NCBI GenBank assembly: GCA_025055765.1
Contig: JANWWS010000046.1
Span: 62,001-126,000, forward strand
From: Leptospiraceae bacterium
Lineage (GTDB): Bacteria > Spirochaetota > Leptospiria > Turneriellales > Turneriellaceae
DNA: 64,000 nt
Direction of reading: 5' to 3'
In this document: piece after piece, positions 41,238 to 50,772 of the stretch
Layout of the letters: the number at the start of each line of letters is the position of its first letter
Numbering within the stretch: the stretch's first letter is position 1
The notes under the pieces: generated by a model
Database searches by the model: none
Told to the model about the DNA's origin: nothing
What the model saw: only the letters and a program-made list of their open reading frames with translations
Program-made: the position numbers and the translations under genes

Positions 41238-42796
41238 AAAGCCCCTTCCTTTTTCTCCTTGGGTTTAATAATGAGACTAAACTTAATGCGGTTGCCTTGG
41301 GGCGAAGGCATTGATTTTTCGCGACTACTTTCCACCCCGTCAAATCTGCCAGAGTTACGAAGAGCTGTCTTTAGTTCATTTAAAGCGGCAAAAGAGGGAA
41401 GTGAACCTGAAAGCTCGAGGGTCTTTGTGTCATAACCAATACTTTCAATTTCCAGACCTATACCGACAGGTAAGTTCTGATGCAAAGCCACTAGGGTTTG
41501 CGAAAATTTTTCGCCAGTAAAAAATTTGCGAAATATTTCTGTCTTTCGCCGCTCTTTTTCCACAAGGAGCATGGCTTCCTCTACAATGTTATCGCTAGTT
41601 GGCGCCATGCCAAAATAACTTTCAAAGATACGACTAGCCTCGATTTGCTTTTGCTGCAAAAAACGACTTCGATAACGAAAGTCAAAATAAAAGGAAAGCA
41701 CAAAAAAAAGAAAAGATAGAGCCAATAGAATGAAAAAGTATTTCCCTCTTAAAGTGGTCTTAACCCTTGCTTCCTTTCTTAGTTTTCCTTGCAAGAGGTT
41801 TAACCCTTTTCTTTGTTGCGTAGCATAACCCGCTGCCATAGCCATGAGCATTTCTTTGGGAAACATAGCCAAGGGGGTCTCTTCATAAGGAAAAACAACT
41901 AGGTTTGATTTACCCAGTAGACTTTGCAATAAGAGGCAGTGGTCTAAATCACAGAAAAAATACTCTGGTACATCCTCTTTAGAGACTTGCAAAGTCTGCC
42001 TAAAGAACTGTACCTCACGAAGAAATTGCTCTCGAAATTCCTCAACAACTCGACGGACAGCAGGGATTTCTTTTCTGTTCATCTTTACATGTTTTAAAAA
42101 ATCACCTTCCAAAATCTCCGCATAATTAAAGCTTGAGAGCCGCTGAAAAATCTCCCAGGCTAGCTGTGAGTCCACACTAAGTTCTCGCTGCAAACTACTT
42201 ATTAGTCTTTCATAGCCAAGGGGCATAATGCGCATGTGAGGTAATTCCCCTTTTTCCCAATAGAGAAATATTGAGGTATGGCGCTCAATAAAATATACCA
42301 TAGCTTCCTCTAAATTGTGCTCCATAGCAAATTGATATAGGGCGTACGGGGGGACATATATGCTGCCAATCGAAATACCAACGTTTTGAAGCTCTTTTAA
42401 GGTAGGCAGCAGTAAATCTACAGCACAACCAGCCACGATTACTTTTGTCTCATTTCCCCGAATTACACTTAGTGTATCATAGGTTATTTCCTCAAGCTGG
42501 TACGGCACGGTCGCCTCAATTTCAAAAGGTAAAACATCCTTAACTTTGTCTTTATCTGTAAAGGGAAGTGTAAATTCTCTCAAAAAGATCGCTTCATAGG
42601 GAGCGTTGAGATTCACTACGCGAGCCTCTGCAAAGCGCTCCTCTAAAAAACGCACAAGTTGCTCTGCAAGAGCTTGATCTTTTTTTAAGGGCCAGCGACT
42701 TGCCTGAGCAAAGGATTTGCCAGCAAAGCCGCTTTTCATGTAAAGCCCACGGATTTCATTACGCGTGATTTCCAAGTTTACCGTAAAATTAGGCAT
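41234..42796 (-). CDS. gspL: Type II secretion GspL-like protein
   Basis: A 520-residue protein: N-terminal actin-like cytoplasmic domain (about 1-340, with LPFEIEATVPYQLEEITYD typical of the PilM/GspL fold), a membrane helix (YFFILLALSFLFFVLSFYF, about 352-370) and a periplasmic ferredoxin-like domain. GspL recruits the GspE ATPase to the inner-membrane platform. gspE is not in the window. Between gspK (two bases) and gspM (overlap). Confidence 0.82.
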   Translation of the reverse strand: MPNFTVNLEITRNEIRGLYMKSGFAGKSFAQASRWPLKKDQALAEQLVRFLEERFAEARVVNLNAPYEAIFLREFTLPFTDKDKVKDVLPFEIEATVPYQLEEITYDTLSVIRGNETKVIVAGCAVDLLLPTLKELQNVGISIGSIYVPPYALYQFAMEHNLEEAMVYFIERHTSIFLYWEKGELPHMRIMPLGYERLISSLQRELSVDSQLAWEIFQRLSSFNYAEILEGDFLKHVKMNRKEIPAVRRVVEEFREQFLREVQFFRQTLQVSKEDVPEYFFCDLDHCLLLQSLLGKSNLVVFPYEETPLAMFPKEMLMAMAAGYATQQRKGLNLLQGKLRKEARVKTTLRGKYFFILLALSFLFFVLSFYFDFRYRSRFLQQKQIEASRIFESYFGMAPTSDNIVEEAMLLVEKERRKTEIFRKFFTGEKFSQTLVALHQNLPVGIGLEIESIGYDTKTLELSGSLPSFAALNELKTALRNSGRFDGVESSREKSMPSPQGNRIKFSLIIKPKEKKEGAL

Positions 42797-42798
42797 GT

Positions 42799-43842
42799 CT
42801 ATTCAAGGTAAGAGGTGATTTTGCGCGCCACTACATCAAAGTAGGCCATAACGTGGGCTGTATGCCCCTCTAGGGATGCTTCTGAAACAATCTTGTATAG
42901 TCTGTCTTGGAAAACAATGCGCTGCTCAATTTCCTGAGCAAGTGTTATATCTCCTGTGGTGCGTTGGGAAAGCTCAGGAACACTCTGCAGCATTTCTGCC
43001 ATACTGCGAAAACGCCCCCCACGACGAAAACGGGAAGCAATGATCTTTCGGGCTATGGTGGGAGTCATAAATTCGGAAAGGGAAAGTACTACGTGATATG
43101 GAGCTGTATTTATATTTATTCGCTCACCGGTAGCTTCAAGAGGATCATAGGGAAGGGCTGTTGTGAGATTATTGGCCAAAATAAAGTCATCTTTCGTTAC
43201 CGCAAGTCTTTCCTCCTCTGTAAGAAAGTCCATGCTTCTTTCTTGCTGAAGAGCCTCACTGCGAATATCTTCATACACAAGTCTTCTGTCAAAGCCCGGG
43301 ATAAGCAATAGCTCTTCAAGGGAATGCAAGCGGCTATTCTTGATACGGCGCGGTGGATTTAGTTGAAGATACTGCTCTTTTTCAAAGCCTTTTGGCATGG
43401 GGGTGCTGTTTTCATCAATATAATCAACCACAGCATCCCATATTTCATAGGAGAGACTAAAACTGGTGGCTAAACGATCGAGCATCTCACGCGTCCTTAG
43501 ATCCATCTCATCATCAAAAAAGTGAACTAACCGGTTAATGTTGATCTTACCTGTTTCCTCTTGCAAAGTCAAAGAGACAATTCCATTACCTAAGGGAAAG
43601 CTAATGGGAGAGGCAAAAAGACCAAATTGGTAAAGCTGCTCGGGAGGGATTCGGGTCACCACAAGAATAGCTGTTTCAAGACCACTTTGTGCTAGCATCT
43701 TGGCTCTCACACGACCTGCCTGATATGCGGCAGATCGGTATTCGCCTAGAGATCTAGAAAACAAAACCAAAACCGAAGACAAAGTAAGACTCAAAATTAA
43801 GAAAACAAGCATTAGTACCACGAAACCTCGGCGTCTTTTCAC
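42799..43842 (-). CDS. gspK: Type II secretion minor pseudopilin GspK
   Basis: A 347-residue pseudopilin. The class III signal is MKRRRG|FVVLMLVFLILSLTLS, cut by the prepilin peptidase after Gly; the usual Glu5 is missing, as is normal for GspK. The large C-terminal domain contains the helix-hairpin-helix-like INRLVHFFDDE...WDAVVDYIDEN and ERININTAPYHVVLSL, the family hallmark. It caps the pseudopilus tip together with GspI/J, which are not encoded nearby. The start codon appears to be GTG 43842. First gene of gspK-L-M-N, divergent from icmF. Confidence 0.9.
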   Translation of the reverse strand: MKRRRGFVVLMLVFLILSLTLSSVLVLFSRSLGEYRSAAYQAGRVRAKMLAQSGLETAILVVTRIPPEQLYQFGLFASPISFPLGNGIVSLTLQEETGKININRLVHFFDDEMDLRTREMLDRLATSFSLSYEIWDAVVDYIDENSTPMPKGFEKEQYLQLNPPRRIKNSRLHSLEELLLIPGFDRRLVYEDIRSEALQQERSMDFLTEEERLAVTKDDFILANNLTTALPYDPLEATGERININTAPYHVVLSLSEFMTPTIARKIIASRFRRGGRFRSMAEMLQSVPELSQRTTGDITLAQEIEQRIVFQDRLYKIVSEASLEGHTAHVMAYFDVVARKITSYLE

Positions 43843-43923
43843 TTAGATAAGGTTTGCTTAGGCACATAAGGGGTCAATAGTTTCAAAGTATTGACAAAAG
43901 AAATCTTGGCTTTTTCGTAGGGC
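43843..43923. promoter_or_regulatory. Divergent promoter region between gspK and icmF
   Basis: Only 81 bases separate the two start codons. TTGACA at 43891-43896 points towards icmF, but the expected -10 position 17 bases on (TTCGTA) is poor. GTAGGG just ahead of icmF's ATG could serve as a weak ribosome site. An in-frame stop (TAG, 43918-43920) fixes the icmF start. Confidence 0.4.
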
Positions 43924-46900
43924 ATGCCCCCACTGCGCTTCATCACAGCAGCCTCCCTCTTTGATGGTCATGATGCCGCCATAAACCTCATGAGACGGAT
44001 TTTGCAAGACTACGGCAATGAGGTAATACATCTTGGGCACAACCGCAGTGTAGCCGAAATAGTCAAGGCTGCCATTGAAGAAGACGCCCATGCCATTGCC
44101 GTAACGAGTTACCAAGGGGGCCACATCGAGTTTTTCCGCTATCTTTACGACAGTCTAAATAAAGCTGGGGCAAGCGAAATTGGTATTTTCGGTGGTGGCG
44201 GAGGGACGATTTTACCATCTGAAATTAAAGAACTTATGAACTATGGCATTAAGCGTATCTACTCACCCGATGACGGACGACAGATGGGCCTAAAAGGCAT
44301 GATTGAAGATGTCTTGAGCCAATGCCAGGCAAAAAAGGAAAACATCTTCGCTGAAATGATTTGGCAAGAAATCCTGCAAGGCAACAGGCGTGCGCTGGCA
44401 CGAGCCATTACTCTCGTTGAGACTGGTGAGAATTTACCAGATGGGCCATACAGAGAGCGGCCAACCCCTGTTTTAGGAATAACAGGTACCGGCGGTGCTG
44501 GTAAGTCATCCTTATGTGATGAGCTTTTGTTGCGCTTCATTGAAGACCACCCGCAAATCAAAATTGCAGTGCTAGCTGTAGATCCCACACGGCGGCGCAC
44601 TGGGGGAGCCCTCTTAGGCGATCGGCTGCGTATGAACCAAAGCTTTAAGAGCCAGGTCTTTATGCGCTCCCTTGGAACCCGCGGTGAAAATACATCTTTA
44701 AACCAGCACATAGACAAAATCTTGCGTATTTGTAAAATGGCTCCCTTTGATCTTATTATTTTGGAGTCGGCTGGTATTGGCCAGGCAGATGCTGCTATTA
44801 CGCACTTTAGTGACATAAGTCTATATGTCATGACACCAGATTACGGTGCTCCAACCCAACTAGAAAAAATAGAAATGCTCGACAGGGCTGACGTAGTCGC
44901 AATTAACAAGTTTGATCGTTTAGGGGGAGAAGATGCTCTAAAGGCCGTACAAAAGCAATTGCAGCGCAACCGCCAGGCCTATGCGCAAAAACCTCATGAG
45001 ATGCCAGTTTTTGGCACGGTGGCTTCTCATTTTCGAGACACGGGAGTAAACCGACTTTATGAGTATCTTTTGGTTTTGCTCAAGCAAAAAGGTTTTTCCC
45101 CGACAAGGAGTTTTTTTTCTTCTCAAATAGAAAATCCCACCTTGCCAATCTTCATCCCTCCCCACCGACAAAATTACCTCACGGAAATCGCAGAGCTATG
45201 CCGCCAACTCAAGAAAGAAGCCTTACAGCAGGCAAGACAAGCGCAGCGATGGGAAGCTCTGCAACTTGCTTTAGAGGAGCTACCCGATGAAGATCCTCTC
45301 AGACAAAAAATGCAAGAACTTGCCATGGCAGCAAAAAAAGAGCTTAAAGCTGATGTAGTCGATTTCATCTTGCAATTTGATGAAAAAAAGAAACGCTACG
45401 TAACCGAGGAAGCAAGCTACCAGGTGAGAGATCGTACGATTACGGTAAAAAACTTCCACATTACTCTTGCTCACCAAAAAATCCCCAAAATAGCCCTTCC
45501 TACTTACCACAGTGCCTATGAAAAAGTACTTTTTTATTACCAAGAGAACTTTCCTGGTGAATTTCCCTACACCTCAGGGATATACCCCTACCGTCGACAT
45601 GAGGAGCAAGTGGCACGCCTTTTTGCTGGAGAAGGATCTCCCGAGCGTACCAACCACCGCTTTCATCTCTTAAGTGAAGGGATTGGCACTCCTCGACTGT
45701 CTACCGCATTTGATTCCCCCACACTTTATGGCGAGGACCCAAGCGAGCGACCTGATATTTATGGCAAAATTGGAAACTCCGGAGTAAGCATTGCCACCCT
45801 AGATGATATGAAAAAACTCTACTCAGGATTTCGCCTAGCTGATCCCCACACATCTGTTTCCATGACTATTAACGGTCCTGCTCCCATGATCTTGGCCTTC
45901 TTCTTTCATACGGCTGTCGACCAGGAATGTGAGATTTTTATAGAGCAAAGCGATGAAAAAAACTTTTATATAGAAAAAATAGAAAACATTCGCCAAAAGA
46001 AAAACTTTTACCCAAGTTATACAGGAAAATTACCGCCGAGGCATAATGGACTAGGTCTTTTGCTACTGGGAGTAAGCGGAAAAGACATATTACCATACGA
46101 TATTTATGAAAATATTTTTAAAACTACCCTGAGAAAGCTAAGAGGAACAGTACAAGCTGATATACTGAAAGAAGATCAGGCTCAAAACACCTGTATTTTC
46201 TCCACAGAATTTGCCTTAAAACTTATGGGCGACATTCAAGAATACTTCACGTACAACCAAATCCGCAATTTTTACTCCGTGAGCATCTCAGGCTACCATA
46301 TGGCCGAAGCTGGAGCAAACCCTATAACTCAACTAGCCTTTACCTTAGCAAATGCTTTTACTTATGTAGAATATTTCCTTGCTCGAGGACTTAAAATTGA
46401 TGACTTTGCCCCTAATCTCTCCTTTTTCTTCAGCAATGGCCTTGATGGAGAATACGCTGTCATTGGGCGTGTGGCTCGCCGGATTTGGGCAAGAGCCTTA
46501 AGATATCTTTATAAAGCCAATGAGCGCTCTCAAAAACTAAAATACCATATCCAAACCTCTGGCCGCTCCCTTCATGCGCAGGAGATGGCCTTTAATGATA
46601 TCCGTACCACACTGCAGGCGCTTTATGCCATTAACGACAATTGTAATTCCCTCCACACAAACGCTTATGACGAGGCTCTGACTACACCTACGGAGGAAAG
46701 CGTACGACGGGCCCTTGCTATTCAGCTAATTATTAGTCAAGAACTTGGCCTAGCGAAAAATGAAAATCCTCTGCAAGGTTCTTTTATTATCGAATACCTT
46801 ACTGATCTTGTGGAAGAAGCGGTACTTGCCGAATTCGACCAACTCTCCCGCCGCGGTGGTGTCCTTGGAGCCATGGAGCTAGGATACCAGCGCATGAAGA

Positions 46901-47241
46901 TCCAAGAGGAGTCAATGTATTACGAGCAGTTAAAGCATTCTGGAAAATTACCCCTAATTGGGGTAAATACTTTTTTATCAAGGGATGGCAGCCCCACAGA
47001 GGTTCCAAACAATATTGTGCGCGCAAGCGAAGAAGAAAAGAAAAGACAAATAGAAAATTTGCTTTCCTTCCAAAGGGCCCATAGTGACAAGGCACCACAC
47101 TATCTGGAAAAAATCAAGCAAGCAGCACGCAAGAACCAAAATATCTTCGAGGCCCTTCTTGAGGCTGCCCCCTATTGTTCATTAGGTCAAATGACGAACG
47201 CTCTTTATGAAGTAGGTGGCTGCTACCGCAGATCTCTTTAA
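43924..47241 (+). CDS. icmF: Fused isobutyryl-CoA mutase (IcmF type: B12 domain, G-protein chaperone, mutase)
   Basis: A 1105-residue single-chain B12 mutase. The N-terminal cobalamin domain opens RFITAASLFDGHDAAINLMR (about 4-23). The MeaB-like GTPase chaperone follows with P-loop GITGTGGAGKSS (about 182), VDPTRRRTGGALLGDRLRM and NKFDRLGG. The C-terminal TIM barrel (about 530-1105) carries the acyl-CoA site (SVSMTINGPAPMILAFFFHTAVDQE). It rearranges isobutyryl-CoA to butyryl-CoA or a related branched acyl-CoA (isovaleryl/pivalyl) and repairs itself by GTP hydrolysis. The precise substrate needs the active-site pair. ATG 43924 is fixed by an upstream stop. Confidence 0.95.
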   Translation: MPPLRFITAASLFDGHDAAINLMRRILQDYGNEVIHLGHNRSVAEIVKAAIEEDAHAIAVTSYQGGHIEFFRYLYDSLNKAGASEIGIFGGGGGTILPSEIKELMNYGIKRIYSPDDGRQMGLKGMIEDVLSQCQAKKENIFAEMIWQEILQGNRRALARAITLVETGENLPDGPYRERPTPVLGITGTGGAGKSSLCDELLLRFIEDHPQIKIAVLAVDPTRRRTGGALLGDRLRMNQSFKSQVFMRSLGTRGENTSLNQHIDKILRICKMAPFDLIILESAGIGQADAAITHFSDISLYVMTPDYGAPTQLEKIEMLDRADVVAINKFDRLGGEDALKAVQKQLQRNRQAYAQKPHEMPVFGTVASHFRDTGVNRLYEYLLVLLKQKGFSPTRSFFSSQIENPTLPIFIPPHRQNYLTEIAELCRQLKKEALQQARQAQRWEALQLALEELPDEDPLRQKMQELAMAAKKELKADVVDFILQFDEKKKRYVTEEASYQVRDRTITVKNFHITLAHQKIPKIALPTYHSAYEKVLFYYQENFPGEFPYTSGIYPYRRHEEQVARLFAGEGSPERTNHRFHLLSEGIGTPRLSTAFDSPTLYGEDPSERPDIYGKIGNSGVSIATLDDMKKLYSGFRLADPHTSVSMTINGPAPMILAFFFHTAVDQECEIFIEQSDEKNFYIEKIENIRQKKNFYPSYTGKLPPRHNGLGLLLLGVSGKDILPYDIYENIFKTTLRKLRGTVQADILKEDQAQNTCIFSTEFALKLMGDIQEYFTYNQIRNFYSVSISGYHMAEAGANPITQLAFTLANAFTYVEYFLARGLKIDDFAPNLSFFFSNGLDGEYAVIGRVARRIWARALRYLYKANERSQKLKYHIQTSGRSLHAQEMAFNDIRTTLQALYAINDNCNSLHTNAYDEALTTPTEESVRRALAIQLIISQELGLAKNENPLQGSFIIEYLTDLVEEAVLAEFDQLSRRGGVLGAMELGYQRMKIQEESMYYEQLKHSGKLPLIGVNTFLSRDGSPTEVPNNIVRASEEEKKRQIENLLSFQRAHSDKAPHYLEKIKQAARKNQNIFEALLEAAPYCSLGQMTNALYEVGGCYRRSL

Positions 47242-47663
47242 TGCTCGCTTTTAATATAAGGCACATAGGCAAAATCTTTCACTAAAATATGACCTTTAAG
47301 CCAGTTTTCCAAGAAGTGGCTTAGATCTTGTAAAAACTCGTTAATTTTTGCATCTTCACCAGCTAATGTGCCCTCAAGCGATGACATAAGACTATTGATT
47401 TTTTCCGTAAATTTTTCGTGCTCCCGAATATGCTCTTCGAGCTGAGGATAGTTATTGTCTTGCATAAGACGCTCTTCTAAGGTAAAATGTGCCGCAACAT
47501 AATTTTCAAGATCAGCCATAATATCTCGAATTTCCTCACGCTCCTTTTCTGAGTACTCTTTTTTTTGAGCAAAAGTGTGCACCCTTTCTATTCGATCAAA
47601 AAGTCGGCGATGTTGCAAATCCACACTGGTAATTCCCGTCTCATAGCTTTCTTGCCAGGGCAT
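47238..47663 (-). CDS. Bacteriohemerythrin (O2-binding di-iron protein)
   Basis: A 141-residue four-helix hemerythrin. It starts MPWQESYETGITSVDLQHRRLF; the ligands are in VDLQHRR, AAHFTLEERLM (H...E), IREHEKFTE and GHILVKDFAYVPYI (H...D), the full set for a di-iron site. It binds O2 reversibly and may deliver or sense oxygen. ATG 47663 is chosen over an upstream in-frame start because it matches the family. Last gene of the gatB operon, four bases overlapping icmF's end in convergent orientation. Confidence 0.93.
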   Translation of the reverse strand: MPWQESYETGITSVDLQHRRLFDRIERVHTFAQKKEYSEKEREEIRDIMADLENYVAAHFTLEERLMQDNNYPQLEEHIREHEKFTEKINSLMSSLEGTLAGEDAKINEFLQDLSHFLENWLKGHILVKDFAYVPYIKSEH

Positions 47664-47709
47664 AGCTAAGTGTATTCTCTTACGTATGTAGTCAAGTATT
47701 AAGCCATAG

Positions 47710-48177
47710 CTAAGGATAAATGCGAAAGGATGTGACTTCCTTTTGCATTTCATCTAGGAGATAGGCAAAGACCACATCTTGTTTTTCCAGAGAAATAGTG
47801 GTTTCATAATTTCCCACAATATTTGGTTCCAGCATAAAAAGAGTTTGCCTGCTCTCCTCTTGGCTATAATGTCTAAGGGCCAAATACCTTGGGTGTATGC
47901 CCACATCGCTGCCTTCCGGGTTTTTTTCAATTTTAACTAGACATTTTCTTTCATAACAGAGACCCCTAAGAGTGTAGATACTCCAGCGCAGCTCATAATT
48001 TTTTTTTTGAGACTCTTCCATACGAAGCCGATACTGCAAAATGCCCAAGACAAAAACAACAAGTAAAATGTTTAAGACAAAAAAAAGGCGCACAGAGCGG
48101 TTTTTGGCCTTTTCTCTTTGACATTGCTCTTCAAAACGCTGTCTTAACTCTTCCGGTGATCTACTGTAATACTTCAT
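47710..48177 (-). CDS. Small bitopic membrane protein
   Basis: A 155-residue protein: a charged helical N-terminus (SPEELRQRFEEQCQREKAKNR), one membrane helix (LFFVLNILLVVFVLGILQY, about 31-49) and a soluble domain of about 100 residues. It resembles no family I know. ATG 48177 overlaps the end of nnr by 17 bases. 46 bases separate it from the hemerythrin gene. Confidence 0.6.
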   Translation of the reverse strand: MKYYSRSPEELRQRFEEQCQREKAKNRSVRLFFVLNILLVVFVLGILQYRLRMEESQKKNYELRWSIYTLRGLCYERKCLVKIEKNPEGSDVGIHPRYLALRHYSQEESRQTLFMLEPNIVGNYETTISLEKQDVVFAYLLDEMQKEVTSFRIYP

Positions 48178-49654
48178 TTTTTCTTCGAAAAACCTCCACG
48201 AGACATGAGGCTGCAAAAAAATCAGCCCTATCTTGAAATTCTAAGGCCGCATCTAAATAAAAGAGAATGGCCTGCTCAATAGCCTCCAAGGGTGCTAGGG
48301 GTCGCAAGAGAAAGCTACAGATAAGACCACTTAAGATGTCTCCCGTACCCCCCGTGGCAAGATTGTAGGCGCGAGAATGAAAATATATCTCCTCTCCCTC
48401 CGGGCTTACCAAGATACCACCTGGCCCTTTTAAATATACAAAAGCCTGATAGCGCTGTGCCAATTCAAGAGCTGTTTCTCGATAGTTGTGTATTTTTTTT
48501 CCTAAAAGAGCCTCCGCTTCTCCTTGGTGGGGGGTCATGACAAATACGCTTTTTCTCTGTTTTAGTTGAAAAAATTGTTCATAAGAGGACAAATAGTGCA
48601 GAAAGCTTGCATCCATAAGCCAAATGAGATCTTCCATAGCTAAAAGCTCCTGCACAAATTCTGGACTAGGCTTTTCCCTCAGTCCCATGCCCATGGCAAG
48701 TAGAGCCTTTTTTGCCCTCTTAAGCGAGCTTAAGAGTTCTACTTCGAGCTCGTCTTGTTTATCATAAAAGCGTACCATAAGCTCCGGTGAGCTTTGCAGG
48801 TATTTAAAGGCATGCTCACTTGAGCTAAACCAGCGCACAAGACCCCCGCCACTTGCGAGAAAAGCCGACCCAGCCAACACCGCTGCTCCCTCCATGCCCG
48901 CACTTCCACCCCAGAGATGCAAAACTCCAGAGCTGTATTTGTGCCCATCAACTCTGCGCAAGGGGGGGATTGCTTGTTTTCGCGCCATTCGTCCTTTTGA
49001 TTTCGGTATGGGCACAAAAGCCGTCACAGCGCGCACCACCTTTCCCGAGTAGTAAATACCGGGAGGAAGGAGGAGCCCTGGCTTCATTGCCCCCATAGTT
49101 ATCGTGAGATTTGCCGAAAAAGGAACATGCTCAAAAAAATCACCATCGGCAAAAACGCCACTAGGTAGATCCATGGCAATCCTTCTTACTTGTTTTTGGT
49201 TTAGCTCTGCAAAAAAATGGCTAAGTTCGCTAGGTAATTCTTTGTTAAAACCGGTACCGAAAATAGCATCCACCACAACATCCTGAGCTGACAAATCTTT
49301 TATAGCAAACTCAGCAAAGTCTACAATTTCAATACGTTCATGCAAACGGCATAAATTATGGTAAAAAATAGCATCATCTCGATATGGTTTTTGGTAAACA
49401 TACACTTTAACAGGGTTCTCCATAACACCAGCTAAGAGCCATGCTAAGACATAGCCATCTCCCCCATTGTTGCCACCGCCTACTAAGATATGGAAGCGCA
49501 AGTTAGGTGAAAACCACTCCTCTTGGCAGATGATATCAAAAGCACTCTGAGCCGCCATCGCCATCAAGGTTTTCGAGGGAAGCCCCCTTTTTATGGTTTG
49601 CTCATCCCAACTTTGACAGGCCTTTCTGGTAAGTACCCAAGTATTTATTTCCAT
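48161..49654 (-). CDS. nnr: Bifunctional NAD(P)H-hydrate epimerase / ADP-dependent dehydratase
   Basis: A 497-residue NAD(P)HX repair enzyme. The N-terminal YjeF_N epimerase half shows VGGGNNGGDGYVLAWLL (about 58-74) and VVDAIFGTGFNKEL; the C-terminal ribokinase-like dehydratase half shows MTPHQGEAEALLG, YLKGPGGILV and the signature NLATGGTGDILSGLICSFLL. It restores damaged (hydrated) NADH/NADPH. Start and stop overlap the neighbours (10 and 17 bases). Confidence 0.95.
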   Translation of the reverse strand: MEINTWVLTRKACQSWDEQTIKRGLPSKTLMAMAAQSAFDIICQEEWFSPNLRFHILVGGGNNGGDGYVLAWLLAGVMENPVKVYVYQKPYRDDAIFYHNLCRLHERIEIVDFAEFAIKDLSAQDVVVDAIFGTGFNKELPSELSHFFAELNQKQVRRIAMDLPSGVFADGDFFEHVPFSANLTITMGAMKPGLLLPPGIYYSGKVVRAVTAFVPIPKSKGRMARKQAIPPLRRVDGHKYSSGVLHLWGGSAGMEGAAVLAGSAFLASGGGLVRWFSSSEHAFKYLQSSPELMVRFYDKQDELEVELLSSLKRAKKALLAMGMGLREKPSPEFVQELLAMEDLIWLMDASFLHYLSSYEQFFQLKQRKSVFVMTPHQGEAEALLGKKIHNYRETALELAQRYQAFVYLKGPGGILVSPEGEEIYFHSRAYNLATGGTGDILSGLICSFLLRPLAPLEAIEQAILFYLDAALEFQDRADFFAASCLVEVFRRKNEVLQ

Positions 49655-50772
49655 CTCACTAAGTTGAAACTTTGATCTCGGATTTTGAGACTATAGATTT
49701 CCCCACTTAAGGTCATGTACGTGGACCTCCAATCACTGTGGCGACCATCGTATTCAATTTGCAAGTTATTTAAAAGCTCTCCACTAAGATTGTAAACCGC
49801 AAGGCGTACTTTCTGGTAATCGATGGTTTGCCACAGCAACAACTGACTTGCACCAAAAGGTAAGTAGGGATAGTCATCTGGATCATTTAGACGTGAAAAG
49901 ATAATTTCCTTGTTTCCTTTAAAATCTACCGCCGCTAGAGTACGGTAGAAAAACTGGTAGTTTGTGCGTTCCGCATCTCGAATTAGACGATCTACCCTTC
50001 CAATATATAAGACTCTTTTCCCCTCATAAAATGGATAAATAAATTCACAGCGATAAAGAAGCCCTTTTTCCTTGGCTAAGTCTACAAAAAGGGCATCTTC
50101 GCAGTCTTTTTGGGTAAATTCACGCACAACTTTCCCCTTATGATATTGGTCTAGATATAGCTGCTCCAGATGACTATAGAGCACCCATAGATTTCCCTCA
50201 GAGTCTGTGTCCATCCACAAGATATTTTCAAAGGGAAGCTCCAACTGTCCCTTGCGCCCAATTGTGTGCAGGACTTTTCCCGTCAGATCATAATGCAAAA
50301 TGCGATAGACCCCCCCCATGACTATCTCGCCAGCGCTCGTCGTTGTGGGCGGAGTGAAGTTTTCTACAAAGAAATCTTCATCTTTGCCTGCAACAAGTCG
50401 CCCAGGGATACGCAGGATATCACTTACTAAGACCTTCACCCTATCAGCTTCTTTACTCCCCTCTTCTTTCCGCTGCGATTTTTTTTCTGCCCACCCCTTA
50501 CTCACTAATTTCAAGTTTAGTTTTCTACCATTGAAAATTTTAATTACTTCCTGTGAAGGCTCAGCTATAACAAACCAGTTTTCAATGACCGCCACGGAGC
50601 GCGGCAAGCTGTATATCGCTCCATTTTGCACAGGGTATTCTGCCCCATCAGGGCCAAGGGGAAGAGACAAAAGCGTCTCAGGAGAAAGATGCGATATCCG
50701 AAAGCGAGCACAAGTCAAGGCGTTTGCCACAAGAAAAATAGTAATCCACAATACAAAAAATCTAAAATTCAT
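49645..50772 (-). CDS. Predicted lipoprotein with beta-propeller-like domain
   Basis: A 375-residue protein with a lipoprotein signal (FRFFVLWITIFLVANALTC, Cys about 21; Thr at -1). The mature part has repeated blade-like strands (VYRILHYDLTGKVLHTIG, ILWMDTDSEGNLWVLYSH, YSLKIRDQSFNLVRWK), suggesting an NHL/six-blade propeller on the periplasmic or cell surface. Ligand unknown. I chose ATG 50772 for its lipobox; it overlaps the hydrolase end by 11 bases. Confidence 0.7.
   Translation of the reverse strand: MNFRFFVLWITIFLVANALTCARFRISHLSPETLLSLPLGPDGAEYPVQNGAIYSLPRSVAVIENWFVIAEPSQEVIKIFNGRKLNLKLVSKGWAEKKSQRKEEGSKEADRVKVLVSDILRIPGRLVAGKDEDFFVENFTPPTTTSAGEIVMGGVYRILHYDLTGKVLHTIGRKGQLELPFENILWMDTDSEGNLWVLYSHLEQLYLDQYHKGKVVREFTQKDCEDALFVDLAKEKGLLYRCEFIYPFYEGKRVLYIGRVDRLIRDAERTNYQFFYRTLAAVDFKGNKEIIFSRLNDPDDYPYLPFGASQLLLWQTIDYQKVRLAVYNLSGELLNNLQIEYDGRHSDWRSTYMTLSGEIYSLKIRDQSFNLVRWK

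Noticed and set aside
39889-43842. A complete type II secretion system
   Set aside because: Only K, L, M and N-like genes are here; no GspD secretin, GspE ATPase, GspF or major pseudopilin is encoded in the window.
44259-44831. 190-codon minus-strand frame inside icmF
   Set aside because: Antisense shadow of the B12/GTPase domain of IcmF.
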